A DNA stretch of 64,000 nt from Saccharina japonica (taxonomy: Eukaryota > Sar > Phaeophyceae > Laminariales > Laminariaceae). The translations under genes and the position numbers were made by a program. This document shows, one piece after another, positions 10,400-22,364 of the stretch (positions are counted from its first letter, which is position 1; every line of letters begins with the position of its first letter). The notes below the pieces were generated by a model. The model had not been told where the DNA came from. It was given only the letters and a program-made list of their open reading frames with translations, and did not search any database. The DNA lies in the NCBI GenBank assembly GCA_008828725.1, contig MEHQ01000660.1, forward strand, positions 532,804 through 596,803. The letters are read 5' to 3'.

Positions 10400-10604
10400 A
10401 TCTGAGATTGCCGGGTAGGCGGAATAAGACGCAAGTCGACGAGGGAAGAAAGTGCTGAAATATTATCGCGATAAAAAAACAAGGCACGCACGATAGTGGG
10501 GAGGGGGGAGAAGAACCTATATGTGGTGACCCCGGATCTGAGTTACGACTAAAAATAGGGAGAGAGAAAAGAAGGGCGAAGCTAATAAATGGGATGAACG
10601 GATA
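10400..10604 (+). mobile_element. tRNA-derived SINE, copy 2 (head lost)
   Basis: Same body as copy 1: gtcgacgagggaagaaagtg, tatcgcgataaa, gaccccggatctgagtt, gctaataaatgggatg. No clear A/B boxes were found upstream. Confidence 0.65.
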
Positions 10605-10631
10605 CACAAATCCGAGTACTCCGAGTATTTA

Positions 10632-11377
10632 CGAGCTGGGCCAGCCATAAAACGGATTTTCTGTCGTGAGCTTCTAGCGCCGCCAAGTTTGCGAGTTATA
10701 CTTCGAAATTTGGCAGAGATGATTTTGACATATTATTGGAGATAGATGCAAAAAAAAACAGTATATGAACTTTTCTTAACCTTAAAAAACAACGACTCGA
10801 TTTCGTCGAGATATCCGCGAAAACCCAAAAGTACCAAAAAAACTTATTTTTTACCAGATTTCGACGCTAATTTCACATGACAGCTAAACAAATCGCCATT
10901 CCCGATCAAGCTGAAATTTGGCGTGGACAATGCTTGAGGCACAAGGAGACGATCGATGCAAGTTGCATTGCCCAATTCATCACCCATCAAGAGATATAAA
11001 AAAAAAAAACGATTCTATACTGAAAACAAGTAATTACGAAAACGGCAGTTTTACTGCGATGCCCCGCTCAATTTTTTACTTTTCGAACTGATTTTTTTAC
11101 CACGCATTTGAAACACACATGCGAATGTACTCCGTGTCATCCCTTTTCTTTCTTTCTTTTTTCGGACTAGTTATGACCACTTTTTATTTTTTACGGATCG
11201 TTGGATCTGTCATACGGTAGGTATATCCTGAGAAAAAAAGAAAGAAAAAGGGTGACATCGAAAAGGTTGATTGATACTTAAGGAACACCGTGTCAAAAAA
11301 TCACGTCAAAACACGCATTATTGAGCGGGGCATAGCCGATTGACTGTTCGTAGCAGAGTCTTGGCTGGCCCAGCTCG
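10632..11377. mobile_element. TA-flanked inverted-repeat element (Tc1/mariner-like)
   Basis: Ends CGAGCTGGGCCAGCCA and TGGCTGGCCCAGCTCG, each bordered by TA (10630-10631, 11378-11379). TA duplication fits Tc1/mariner. A second inverted pair lies inside: atgccccgctcaat near 11059 against ttgagcggggcat near 11323. This may be a nested element or an inner end. No transposase frame was found; 746 bp, non-autonomous. Confidence 0.65.
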
Positions 11378-13968
11378 TAGGCCACCAGTTCTCTAATACT
11401 CTCAGTCCTTGGAGTATGAATGTATGAATAATACTCGATACTCCGAGTAGATTATCGAGCATACTCGGAGCATCTGTGAACAGGTAGGTTGTTTTGAGCT
11501 CTCGGTTCGTACGCGCGTATTCTACGTGCTGTTCCTTGCCTCTTTAACGTTTTTTGTTTCGTAACCTCGCTATTATTACGCGGGTATGATACGCGCTGTC
11601 CATTTATAATGTCTACTTTTTGCTGCGGGCAGATTACTCAGCACTAAATTTACAACGGATAGTTGGTTTGAGTGCCTACAGCAGCAGTCGAGGATATCTT
11701 TCAAACGTCATTTCTCGAAACAACTATATACGTAAACGATGTACCAGTAATATGGAAACTGGTATATATCACAATAATGATATGCTATACGCGCGCACGT
11801 ATTACTCTATGCTTAGTATTGTATACATAGTGTATACATAGTATATATATATAATATGTACGAGGCACATCACCCATTACAACAACCATAAATAATACGG
11901 GCACTGGAGCATACGTACACATGCAAATACGTACGGACATTGTTGGAGCACACTGGGTGTGCTGGATGTCGACGGGTAGAAAGGAAGGTTTAATGTGAAG
12001 AACACACACACACACTGACATTCGGATTCCTGGGAGTCAGTTGGTTGTTGAATTAGGGGTCATAACTGGGATAAGACGCCCTAAATATCTGTACATACAT
12101 TGGTTGATGCGTTGCAATAACAAAATTACTCACTCACCTAATACGTACTATATACGTTCCAACATCTCTGGGTGGTGGCGGTATACCACGGCGGTATATA
12201 CCACTAATAGTGCCGCACGTTGTTGTGGCTGCTGCGTCGTGGACATCCTCCACACTGCTGTCCACGCCCCTCGGTCGGTACGCCATTAAAGGTAAGTGCA
12301 AGCCGATGCCACATCGACTGTAAAGCTTCCCATCTCTGGTGAATGATAGATTCCCGGCAAGTACATATATGTACTATTCTTCTTTGGCCACTGATTTACA
12401 GTAGGCAGTAAGTGTACTGCTCGTATATATATCTGTAACGTGGTCAAATATTTTTGTACACGACAGGTTACGTTGATGGATAGATAACGTTTATTGAATT
12501 TCTCAAACAACGCAGACCGCTGGTGGTGAAGCCTCAACGCAACGAGCCGCAGGCGAGGTGCTGAATAGGAGGTGACCCCTGTATAAAAATTATGAATCCT
12601 ACCTGGTATACCACGTTAATACCGACGCCGTTGTTTTCGTGCGCGCGGAAAGCACAAACCTATCGGCTACCCTCCAAAAAACGGATTGGGGCCTATCTCC
12701 CAAAAATATCGACCATTCATCTCCGAGAGGTCTATTTATTTCCGATGAACTTGTAGGGCTGTAAATCTCTCCCGGAGCGCCCGGAGCGGTTTTCGTTGCT
12801 ACGTGTAACTCCCCCATTCGGCTCTATAGCAGTTTTGAGTTGCCCACGGTTCCGATTAACGACTATCTTGTGCACCAGCAGCAGAGCCGTTGCTGCTTGG
12901 GCTCCTCTACGAGGCCAACAGGGAGACCTCGGCAAATAATCAACTCGATTTGGTCAGTCGTAAGATACCTCGTCAGTCCTGCCCTTGCGTCGTTGCTTTT
13001 CCAGCGCGACATGCCCCTAACTCTGCCATCGCGACGCGTGCGACCTGGAAAAAGCTTCTAGTCTCACGAGAGCTCGACAGCGCACAGCAGGACAACTCAC
13101 AGATGACCCGTTTTCGAATGGGCGCTTTGTTACTAGAGCAGTCGCTGAATTAAAACGAATTATTATAAATACGTTAGCGCTGAATAGTCGAAACAAGTAG
13201 TTTCACTCCTAAAGCCCTCTCTGGTCTCGGGGTTTTTTCTCACTACATTAACCCATACGATAATCGCTTGTGCACTTGGGAGACACATACACTTGAACAG
13301 AGTACTGAGTATATGCCTGGTGTTTTGGGTGTGAAATGTCGGAGAAGGTACAACGATACCTGCGAATTTGCAACTACAGTACTACTGCTGATTGTACTGA
13401 CCTTTGACATTCCCCATCCAAAACACAAGGCATATAATCTATCGTACTTTGTTCAAGGGCCATGTATCCAGGTATCTTCCAAGAACACAAGCGGTTATCT
13501 TATGGGTTAATGTATCGAATAAGACACGGAGAACATATGGTTTGTGGCGGGGCTGTTTATTTTGCTTCCCACAATTCAACGACTACTCCATCAAACTGAG
13601 CGCCGATTCGCAAACGGCCTCTTCCTTGACCACCTGTGATATGCCCTGCTGTGCGCTGTCGAGCTCCCGTGAGACAAGAAGCCTTCCTCAGGTAGCACGG
13701 CACGCCGGGGTTGCTGGCCTGTCGCGCTGGAAAGTCACCGACGCACCAGAAGGCCTGACGAATCACTTGTGTTAAGCTTCTCCCTGCCTATATCGTGCTG
13801 GTCATTTGCCGAGGCCCTTCCTTTCGGGGCCCTTCCTTTCGGCCTTGTACAGGTGCCCAACCAGCAACGCCTCTACTGTTTGTCCACAGGATAATCGGCA
13901 CCGTGTGTAACTTAAAGCTGCTTTGGAGCCGAATGGAGACGAAAAGTGGGGCTAAATAATGCCCACAC
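11378..13968. other. No gene seen apart from one short LINE tail
   Basis: Contains palindromic actccgagta/tactcgga runs (11400-11475) that mirror the left border of the preceding element, the F1 tail at 11943-12017, and a 17-bp tandem (cttcctttcggggccc) near 13816-13850. Frames are short and unconvincing. Confidence 0.45.
11943..12017 (+). mobile_element. LINE-type 3' tail (F1 copy c, severely truncated)
   Basis: cactgggtgtgctggatgtc, then gggtagaaaggaaggtttaa, tgtgaagaac and (AC)n. Only the last ~75 bases of the element are present, typical of 5'-truncated insertion. Confidence 0.7.
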
Positions 13969-14778
13969 CTTGGACAATAGACAAGAGTCTAGTTGTGTAA
14001 AACTAGTTTCCTATTCAAATTGACTGTCTATTGAGGTCCTGCATTCCCATTAATTGAAGAGCATCGAGCTCTATCGTACAGACAATTAATATAAATCGAG
14101 ACTCAACAGGCCCTACAACGGTAGTGTCCATTCCATTTCTATTAATTTACAACCAGCAACGTCCCCTGCATTTTGTTGTTTGGTCTGTGTGGAGGACGTC
14201 ACTGGTTTTGTAGAGAGACGCGGCAGAGATGGCGTGGATAATCCGCGTGCCTTAACTGTGTGTCTGATCGTGGAAGACCCCTTCAATGTGGAACGATTCC
14301 TATCAGTGTCGATGTTTATAATGCTGTGCCTAACACAGACGTTCAGGATAGATTCAGGTAATTGTCAATTGACGTGATGGCTTTGGTTGGCTGTTATTTT
14401 TCACTGTGTGCCCGCGGACTGTCATTCTGACAGCACTTCAGACAGCAGCTGCGTGCTCCATCTTGTTCCCACGCATACCGTGTGTTTTTGTACAGACAGC
14501 ACTTCAGGCAGTTTTTACGCTGTAGTCGGGAAATTCATTGGTAAAGAGTGGGGGGGGGGCGATGCTGCTATAATAGTCGAATGGAGATTGCGGGCGTGTA
14601 GTTCAGTTTTGGACACGCATAACATGCTGTAGGGATTTTATGTGTACCTCTTCGGACTTGTGTATCCTTTCCCTCCTAAGTGTGCGTGTTCTTTAGGATT
14701 CTCTGATGGCTCTAGCACTTTTGTGACCACGGGCCGTGATCTTGCTAGATCAGACTATAGGGATTAGCAACTGAAACG

Positions 14779-14812
14779 ACTTTAATGTGAAGACAACAAC
14801 AACAACGTCAAT
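14779..14812 (+). mobile_element. Minimal LINE 3' terminus
   Basis: ctttaatgtgaagacaac followed by (AAC)n. These are only the last ~30 bases of the LINE seen at 52540-52570, so either an extreme 5' truncation or a chance match. Confidence 0.4.
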
Positions 14813-14939
14813 CGTCGAAGCAATTGGCATGAAAAGTTGTCTACGATACTCCACGGTTGAACCTGTAGTCTATTGCAATTTACTATCCCATTATATTGTA
14901 GCGATACTAGCCTATTGCAGCATATTGTCGGTTTGAATT

Positions 14940-15262
14940 GCCCCGGCAATTCCATTTTATTGACATCCTTCTAAATCCATTGTGCGGGCAATTCCATCTA
15001 AATATTCGAATGACACCCTCATAAATCAAGTGTGATGGCAATTCCATTTAATGGACATCGTTCTAAATCAATTGCGCGGGCAATTCCATTGAGTTAGCAT
15101 CCTTCTAAATCCTTTGTCCTGGCAATTCCATTCAATGGACATACTTCTAAACAAGTTGTGCTGGCAATTCGATTTCATTGGCATCAGTATAAATTAATTG
15201 CGCAACCAATTCCATTCAGTACGCATCTTTCTAAATGGTTGTCCTGGCAATTTCATTTTTCG
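14940..15262. repeat. 42-bp minisatellite, about 7 diverged units
   Basis: Unit of the form ggcaattccatttaatggac followed by atccttctaaatcaattgtgcg. Units begin near 14945, 14988, 15038, 15080, 15121, 15163, 15206 and 15245. Divergence between units is considerable, so it is old. Confidence 0.7.
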
Positions 15263-16194
15263 ACAGGCTTCGAGATAAATGTCCAGATAATTAGGCATTT
15301 CCTTGGAATAGGCAATCGTATTATGTTGCCGGTGAATTGATTCCAAACGGTGCAAATGGATTTTTTTACTCATCAATGGATGCATGAGGATGTTTGTTTC
15401 TGAAGCTGAAAAAAATTGATTCGTGAGGCTGTCTAGCGATTGGAATTGCCGGGCCAATTGATTCCCGAGGCAGTCTATGAATTGGAATTGACCAGACAAC
15501 ATATTTCGGAGGATGCCCATTAAATTAAATATCTCGGACAAACCATTTGGCGGCGGGTTACATCCCGTTTCTGCTTAAGCCTTGGACAATAGACACCGCA
15601 ATGTACTATTGTGCCTACCATAGACCCACCGAAAAGTCAATTTATTGGAATTAGGTGGACATTTAATTCCTAACATACTGAAGTATTATTACAATTGGTA
15701 TTTCAAAGACAACAACATAGTTTAGTCCACCTACTAATTGGAATTGCTTAGGCAATTGTTTGAATACTCTGTAACTTACTGGAATTGCCCCCTGCAATTC
15801 GTTCGCTTCGCAGACTGTATTACTCTATTACTTATTCAATAGGATACAGGACCTACCCACGATAGACTATTGCTTTTACAGTAAGTCTTCCGGAAGTCCA
15901 TTTAGTTGTAATTGGTCGAGATATTGCGCCCGTCGTGCATCTATTATTAGGATTGGTTCGGCCAATAGGTATGTGTCCTGCCCTTGCAACAAATATTGTT
16001 TTTTAATGTTTTTTTGTGTTCTTGTCTATTAATAGGAATGGTTTGATCAACATTTTTCTGCCCTGAACTTCCAATTTAATTGCTTCAACCATGAATTTGA
16101 GGTCTTGATTATCAATAGGGATGGTTTGGTCAATAGGTTTCTGTCCTGACGTTTCACATTTGATATTTTGTTGGCCCAATAGGGTTTGTCCTGG

Positions 16195-17495
16195 TCGATA
16201 CCGCCCCACAAGGTGTGGAAAACCCAACCCCACGGGCTATTTTTCGGTTGCCCGGCCCTCATAGAGCCAACGTGCGGCGAGAGTTGCCCCCCGAGGCAAC
16301 GTCAAAGCTCCACCGCACCCGGGGATAATAACGTCCCATCCCCTGGTCATAAATCCTTCCATACATCTACCACTCCAACAACACGGAGACGAAAAAGGAC
16401 ATCCCCGGGGTCGAAACCGCCCCACAAGATTTGGAAACCCCACAGGCTGATTTACGTTTGGCTGGCTGTCATGGAGCCAGCATGCAGCGAGGGTTGCCCC
16501 TCGGGGCAACAGCGAACCCCCGCCGCACGCGGGGATGATATGATCCCATCCCCGGGTCAGAATTCCTTCGATACATCTACAACTCCAAAGACCCGGAACA
16601 CAAACGGACATCCCTCGGTTAGATACCGCCTCACAAGGTGTGGAAACCCCAACCCCACGTTTTATTCGCGGTTTCCTGGCCCTCATAGAGCCAGCGTGCG
16701 GTGAGAGTTGGCCCCCGGGGCAAAGTTGAAGTCCCACCGCACCCGGGGATGATAACGTCCCATCCCCGCGTCGTACATCCTTCCATACATCTACAAATCT
16801 TACAACCCGGGGACGAAAATGACATCCCCGGGCTCGATACCGCCCCGCAAACCCTACCACCATTGGCTGATCGCTGATTTGGCTTAGACGCTGGAGCCGA
16901 GAGATCCAACGAGGGTTACCCCTCGGGGCAACGGCGAGGCCCGCCGCTCCAGGGGAATATATGATCCCACCTTCGGGTCAGAATTCCTTCCATACATTTA
17001 CAACTCCAACGACCCGGGGACGCACCAAACACCCCCCGGGTCGATACCGCCCCACGAGGTGTGGAAACCCCAACCCCACGGGCTTATTTTCGGTTGCCTG
17101 GCCCTCATAGAGCCAATGTGCGGCGAGAGTTGCCCCCCGGGCCAACGTCGAAGCCCCACCGCATCCGGGGATGATAACGTCCCATCCCCGGCTCAGATAT
17201 CCTTCCATACATCTACAACCCCAACAACGCGGGGACAAAAACGGACATCCCCGGGGTCGATACCGCCCCGCAAGATGTGGAAACCCCAACCCCACGGGCT
17301 GATTTACGGTTGGCTGGCTCCCATGGAGCCAGCGCGCAGCGCGAGTTGCCCCTTGGGGCAACGGCGAGGTCCCACCGCACCCGGGGATGATAACGTCGCA
17401 TGCCCGGATCAGACATCCTTGCGGACAACTACAAATCCAATAACCCGGGGACGAAAACAGATACCCCCTGGGTCGATACCACCCCGCATGATGGT
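16195..17495. repeat. Tandem satellite, six 207-216-bp units plus part
   Basis: Units start with tcgataccgcccc at 16195, 16411, 16620, 16834, 17041, 17257 and 17473 (lengths 216, 209, 214, 207, 216, 216). Each holds G/C hairpins (gttgcccc..ggggcaac; cacccgggga..cccatcccc). The commonest length, 216, is divisible by three, so long frames stay open on both strands (for example 16237-16863 and 16978-17526 minus, 17059-17568 plus). The reading-frame shift caused by the 209- and 207-bp units argues against one long protein. Confidence 0.9.
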
Positions 17496-17689
17496 TCTTA
17501 TTTTCCGGTTCAGAGTGGTACATCACAGCACAATGTTAATGCGACTACTATGGGCAGCGCAAAGCTAGCGCCACGGGTGGAGCCGTGGAAATACCGCTAG
17601 TAAAAAAAAAAACATAAACAGTATTGGCAGTTATAACCTATCGAAGAACTAAGAAGAGGGTATGTGCCTCGCCTCAAAATACAAATCCC

Positions 17690-17775
17690 CTTTATCCTCT
17701 GTTTACGCCTGTCAAGGCTAGATGATTTCATTGTATTTCTTATTGATCGATACCTACCATCGAAGAAAATATACA
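17690..17775 (+). repeat. Dispersed repeat R6, copy 2
   Basis: Matches 5420-5512 (tatcctctgttt, cctgtcaaggct, tgatcgatacctaccatcga). Confidence 0.5.
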
Positions 17776-18022
17776 TATATCCTTAATTATTTTTTCACCG
17801 TGAGAGAATTACAACTCTTGAAAATCAACCAACTAGCTGAATCGATTTTAAGTGTCATTGGAAAGGCGATTCTCAACTAGGAAAATCGGCTGTTATATGA
17901 TATATATCGCATCGAGCGAAAATGGCCCAAAAATGTGGAGCATGCGGCGAGAAAGACGCCGGTGGGAATTGTTTTCCCGAAAGCGCCGTTCTTTTTGTTT
18001 CCCCTACAAAGACAAACCTTGC

Positions 18023-18274
18023 GATGCATGCTACGATAGAGGTGCGCGCCATGTTTATTCTGGAGCTCCTTACTTGAAGAGCTATATGTCTCATCCCAAA
18101 CTGCTTTTGGAGGCATGTAAAAGTGCTCGTATCCGATTGACAATGCCATGGCCGAAGCAAACAAGGAAAAATATTCCAACAGAATAATCACAGTTTGCCG
18201 ATTTTGGGTCGAGAAGCTCGATCATATAGAAACCATTTCGGCCGAAAAGTGCTATCTCTATCGTGGCACGCATC
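18023..18274 (+). mobile_element. M1 MITE, copy a
   Basis: Starts GATGCATGCTACGATAGAGG and ends ATCTCTATCGTGGCACGCATC. The 4-bp flanks are identical: ttgc at 18019-18022 and 18275-18278. It has a subterminal palindromic block (gagctccttacttgaagagc) and about 250 bp of non-coding interior. Other copies are listed separately. Superfamily not assigned. Confidence 0.85.
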
Positions 18275-20237
18275 TTGCGGACGTCAGAACCAGATGTAAT
18301 GTGCTGCCAGCCCCACCGCCGCACCGTGGTGCCGTGGTATGTCCTGCGCAATTCTTTACAAAATGGGTGCGACAGCTCAACCTTTCACCACATATTTTGA
18401 GCCAGGTTTTGTGTACCAAAACGGAGGCAAGCAGGGTTGGAGATCGGGATCGTGATCACGTTCGCAAATATCGACCTTGATAGAGTTGGATTGTCTGGAT
18501 CAAAGATTCGGAAATTCTACCTTTTCGTCGATATTCAACACTACTGCTTGTTGTGTTGCATAACCCACAAAACGTGCCTATTTGTACGGACGTATGTATC
18601 TACAACTAACTGGAACCACCTGTACCCCCGTTTACCAATGTTTTCTTTCTGTCAGACATTTGTTGGCTAAAAATCCCAAAATAAGTAGATCTACCTGTAC
18701 CTTCTTTAGGCCTTTTAGGCCACTTATACGTAAGTACACTGGGTATATTGCGCTCTAGAAAGGGAATCTAGTGCTCTTACGTGATTGGCCAACGCTCCGT
18801 CGTACCTACCAATGGCTCAAAGAGTGAAGGTACAGCTGTTGTCGGCTACTCAAGTTAACGTTCGCCTATTTTGTTATTATTCCATCGTATCATACCTACT
18901 TATGGATCGACCGATCCATTTTTGGCAGCCGTAATATCAGCCATCGTCCACGGTATTCATGGAAGCCGAATCTGCCAACCTGGTGACCGTACCGCTCAAA
19001 GCAAACGCCCGAATGGACTACGAAACATTACGAATTACGAATGCAACTTAACCCAGATTAAACAGATCAGCCAAAACCATCGACAGCCGGGGCTTTCTGA
19101 TTTGTCTTTCCACTACGAGGTACACTTACCCAAATTTCTTGGTGTTCTCATGGTTTGCATGCTGTCCAAGTTCGTAAGACGCCCCATCAGTCATGAAAAA
19201 ATGTTTACTTGAGTCGCTCGAGTGTTGAAAAAATATTGTTTTTCGTTTTCTTTACAGCAGCTATACTATTTCTGGTATAAGCACATCATACCAGTACTAT
19301 TTACGGAACACGGCATAGCTCCAGTTCTAATGCGCAGTCCTGCGCCCGGCCATGGTATACCTTTGTTCATTATGGTCTCTAAGGGGCTTTGGGGCTCTTG
19401 GGTCTGCGAGGGCGTGTGGGCATTGTTGTGTTTGCATCCCGAAACGAAAGTGCTCAGCAGCAACATATTTTATCGTTTCGAAGCTCCTGTTTGGTACCTA
19501 CATTCTGCTGTGGCCACGAAGTACGCCACGGACGGTCGAACTAGAGGCCCAGCTAGGTGAACCTACTATCAATAGTGCTTGGCGTCCTCGTCGAAAATCA
19601 GAGTTACAACATCATCAGCAGCCGAAGAAACTGCCATTTTTCAAGGTTGCCTTCGGGTACCAGGGGCATGTCGAGTTGTTTTTGGGTAAGAGGCACTTTT
19701 CGTGATGACAAAAAAGTCGGATCGATGCGATATCTGAGACACAAATAAATGATGGCCAGGACCTGCGCTTTCTAAACCTTACTATCGTTCAGCAGTCTGA
19801 GCATTAGAACAGGAACGATGCGGTTTTCCGTAGGGAGTCATAAAAAAGTGGAAATCTTACCAGAAATAGTGTTGCAACAACAACAAAAAACAAATGTTTT
19901 TCAGGGCTTTTTATGTTTTGCCCAGCCCTTAACGGAGGCGGTGAGTGACCTGTTGCGCACTATCAAGAGTGGTGACCTATATTGCCCTAGTGTTGCCCAT
20001 GCTATGATACGGCAAATAATACTATGATATTTATACTGGAGAGATAACTCAGAAAGGGGCAGCCGTCTACTTTCTCAGCTGACCTGTGTCGTCTGCGTCA
20101 AGCTGCATTCACTCGTAAAATTCGTGGTTCGTAGTGTTTTTCGTAGTAGTTTCGGTTGTTTGCGTGGAGAGGTGAGGTCACCAGGTTGACAGTCTTGGCT
20201 TTTATAATGGTGTGGAAGATGGTTGGTGTTGTGGCTG
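18275..20237. other. No gene seen; R4 repeats inside
   Basis: Only dispersed repeats (R4 at 19205-19505 and an inverted fragment at 19790-19900) and a ~45-bp block (18885-18935) repeated inverted at 20480-20525. Frames of about 110 codons (18871-19212, 19222-19560) run through repeats and have no recognisable domain. Confidence 0.45.
19205..19505 (+). repeat. Dispersed repeat R4, copy 2
   Basis: Matches 2465-2745 in order: acagcagctatactatttct, catagctccagttctaatgc, ggggctttggggctcttggg, cgaaacgaaagtgctcagc, tatcgtttcgaagctcctg. An inverted fragment lies at 19790-19900. Confidence 0.6.
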
Positions 20238-20479
20238 GATGCATGCTACGATAGAGGTGCGCCATGTTTTTTCTGAGGCTCCTCACTTGAAGAGCTATAT
20301 GCCTCATACCAAACTGCTTTTGGAGGGAAGTAAAAGTGCTATCCGATCGACAGTGCCATGGCCGAAGCAAGCAGGAAAGGCGATTGCAACAAAATAATGA
20401 CAGTTCGTTTGGGTCAAGAAGCTCGATCGTACAGAAACCATTTCGGCCGAAAAGTGCTATCTCTATCGTAGCACGCATC
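20238..20479 (+). mobile_element. M1 MITE, copy b
   Basis: GATGCATGCTACGATAGAGG at the start and ATCTCTATCGTAGCACGCATC at the end. Flanked by gctg on both sides (20234-20237, 20480-20483). Same interior as copy a. Confidence 0.87.
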
Positions 20480-20604
20480 GCTGCCGAAAAAAAAGGATCG
20501 GTCGAGCCATAAATAGGTACGATATTTGTGAAACGAAAATTGAAAATCAAGTTGAGGAGCCGGCAACAGGTGTACCTATATACGTACGCCTTTTGAGTAT
20601 TTAG

Positions 20605-20852
20605 GACGAATGCTACGATAGAGGTGCACCATGTTTTTTCTGAGCTCCTCACTTAAGGAGCGTCATACCTCACCGATAAAAAGGATTTCGGAGGAAACTA
20701 AAAGTGCTGCCGGATGCGAAATATCATGACCGAAGTATACTCTCGAACATTATTCGTCACAAATTTGAAAGTCTGACGAATTTGGGTCAAGGAGCCCGAT
20801 CGTTCAGAAAACGATTCAGCCAAAATGTTCTACCTCTACCGTAGCACGTGTC
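20605..20852 (+). mobile_element. M1 MITE, copy c (diverged)
   Basis: GACGAATGCTACGATAGAGG to tctaccgtagcacgtgtc. The flanks (ttag, tttg) no longer match. Confidence 0.75.
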
Positions 20853-22108
20853 TTTGTAGGTTTCATACGACGAAGCGATGGGGGCCCTGTAAGCCCTCAC
20901 TAGTGTGCAATACCCAGTGTGCATACGAATATAAGATATAAGTGGCCCAAACGGCCTACGTGTACCTGTTTTTGTTTTGTTTTGCCTTCCTATAAGTATG
21001 CCTTCAGCTCGCTCAGAAGCTCCCCATTGACAGATATTATAGCATGGCAGGTGAGCGCTTCTTGGTGCAGTCCCAACGTGACCTCGTCGCTCATGCCCTT
21101 CATCGATTCAGACCGCGTCCCTGAAACAAGTAAAAAATCGTTCTAGGCGCTGGTATGCGCGGTTTTTCGTTCTGTTGCCGAGTTTTTAATGTGACTGCTT
21201 GAACGAGCACGAGAAGTTCATCGAGCGAGGTCGTTCTACAGCATAATGAAAATTAGTTGGACATAACTCGTATATACAGTAAGAGAAAACCAAGCCTGTA
21301 TTGAAACGCCTGGGGCCACATTTCAAACTCCATCGAAGAAGTCCGCATCGAAGGAGAGCACAATAACTGCTGTCGCTTTGGCACACTCACGCGAGTGCAC
21401 CAACGATATCATATAGATATACCTTCTTAAAGTACGGATCGATGGGAAAGTTCGAGGCTGAGGCATAATCACGGAATGTCCAGCAGTAAAAAACTGGGGG
21501 TGTCAAGGTGGCTCCAGTGCCTCTTACTGTCAAGACATTTACTTTTGTAAAGCCGTTTAGTTTCATGGGCAACCTAGATAGGGTGTGTTCACCTAGTTCG
21601 ACGATTTCGATTTTTCGATTGGGTCGCCCCCGCTCGGCTAAAGCCTCACTCAGCGTTATTGAACATGAAAGCCGTAATTTCTTCTTCCCTCCTTTTTCGC
21701 GCATACAGATAACTGCAGCGTGACCTACACAACCCCACGCATTGTTGTGTTGTGTGGTCGCTGCGACTAGACCGCTGCTGCTTTTCTTGGGTACGCTATG
21801 CTCGTACGCCAGGATACCACCACGCCAGGAGGCAGTTTCCAACCATTCCCGCAGGTATGCCGTGCTTGCGTCGTGTACGAGTACATATATATGTTGTGTG
21901 TGTGAGTCAAGTAACCGCGCAGGGGCGTGCACAGCGCATCCCCCAAAGCAAAGGGCGTAATTATGAAACAGAATTTTAATGGGGTCTGCACAACAGAACT
22001 ACTTTACCATTCAATATCGATTCGTACGGCTGTCCTGCCCGCTATATACTCACCGAGTCTCTTGGCAAAAGAGTTTGCGGTAAGGAAATAGTCGATCAAT
22101 CTTGACCT
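20853..22108. other. Mostly unassigned; one possible exon
   Basis: Apart from the candidate exon at 21391-21712 I see no gene, RNA or repeat family here. Confidence 0.4.
21391..21712 (-). CDS. Possible internal exon of an unrecognised gene
   Basis: The minus-strand frame reads a natural-looking protein segment (KKLRLSCSITLSEALAERGR ... LGEHTLSRLPMKLNGFTKV ... PVFYCWTFRDYASASNFPID). It ends at a good donor (CTCGC/GTGAGTG at 21390) and could begin at an acceptor CTGCAG (21713). The open frame extends upstream to 21932 if unspliced. No domain recognised and no partner exon was located, so this rests on splice consensus and composition only. Confidence 0.28.
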
Positions 22109-22364
22109 GACGCGTGCTACGAATGGGATAGCACTTTTCGGCTGAAATGGTTTCTAAATGATCGAGCTTTTTAACCGAAAATAGGCGAACTCTCAAATAT
22201 TATGTTGTAATATTGTTCCTTGTTTGCTTCGGTGATGGGATTGTCAATCGGATAGCACTTTTACTCTACTCCCTTGATGATCACTTTGGGGTGAGGTATA
22301 GAGCTCTTCAAGTAACCACCCTTCGAAGGCAAAAACATGGTGTACCTCTATCGTAGCATGCGTC
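22109..22364 (-). mobile_element. M1 MITE, copy d
   Basis: GACGCGTGCTACG at one end and CTCTATCGTAGCATGCGTC at the other. Identical 4-bp flanks acct (22105-22108, 22365-22368). Reversed relative to copies a-c. Confidence 0.85.

Larger units (their letters stand above)
13969..16190. repeat. CAATAG/CAATTG-rich satellite-like block
   Basis: Dense in caatag/ctattg and caattg/ggaattgcc motifs with no gene. A 16-bp direct repeat, ccttggacaatagaca, stands at about 13969 and 15580. ggcaattcca predominates on the left (14943-15250) and its complement tggaattgcc on the right (15438-15790), so the motif flips strand along the block. Confidence 0.6.

Noticed and set aside
14940-17495. CRISPR array
   Set aside because: Units are tandem and diverged with no unique spacers, and the sequence is eukaryotic.
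16237-17568. Satellite frames as a repeat protein gene
   Set aside because: Both strands are open, unit lengths of 207 and 209 shift the frame, and no start context or partner exon was found.
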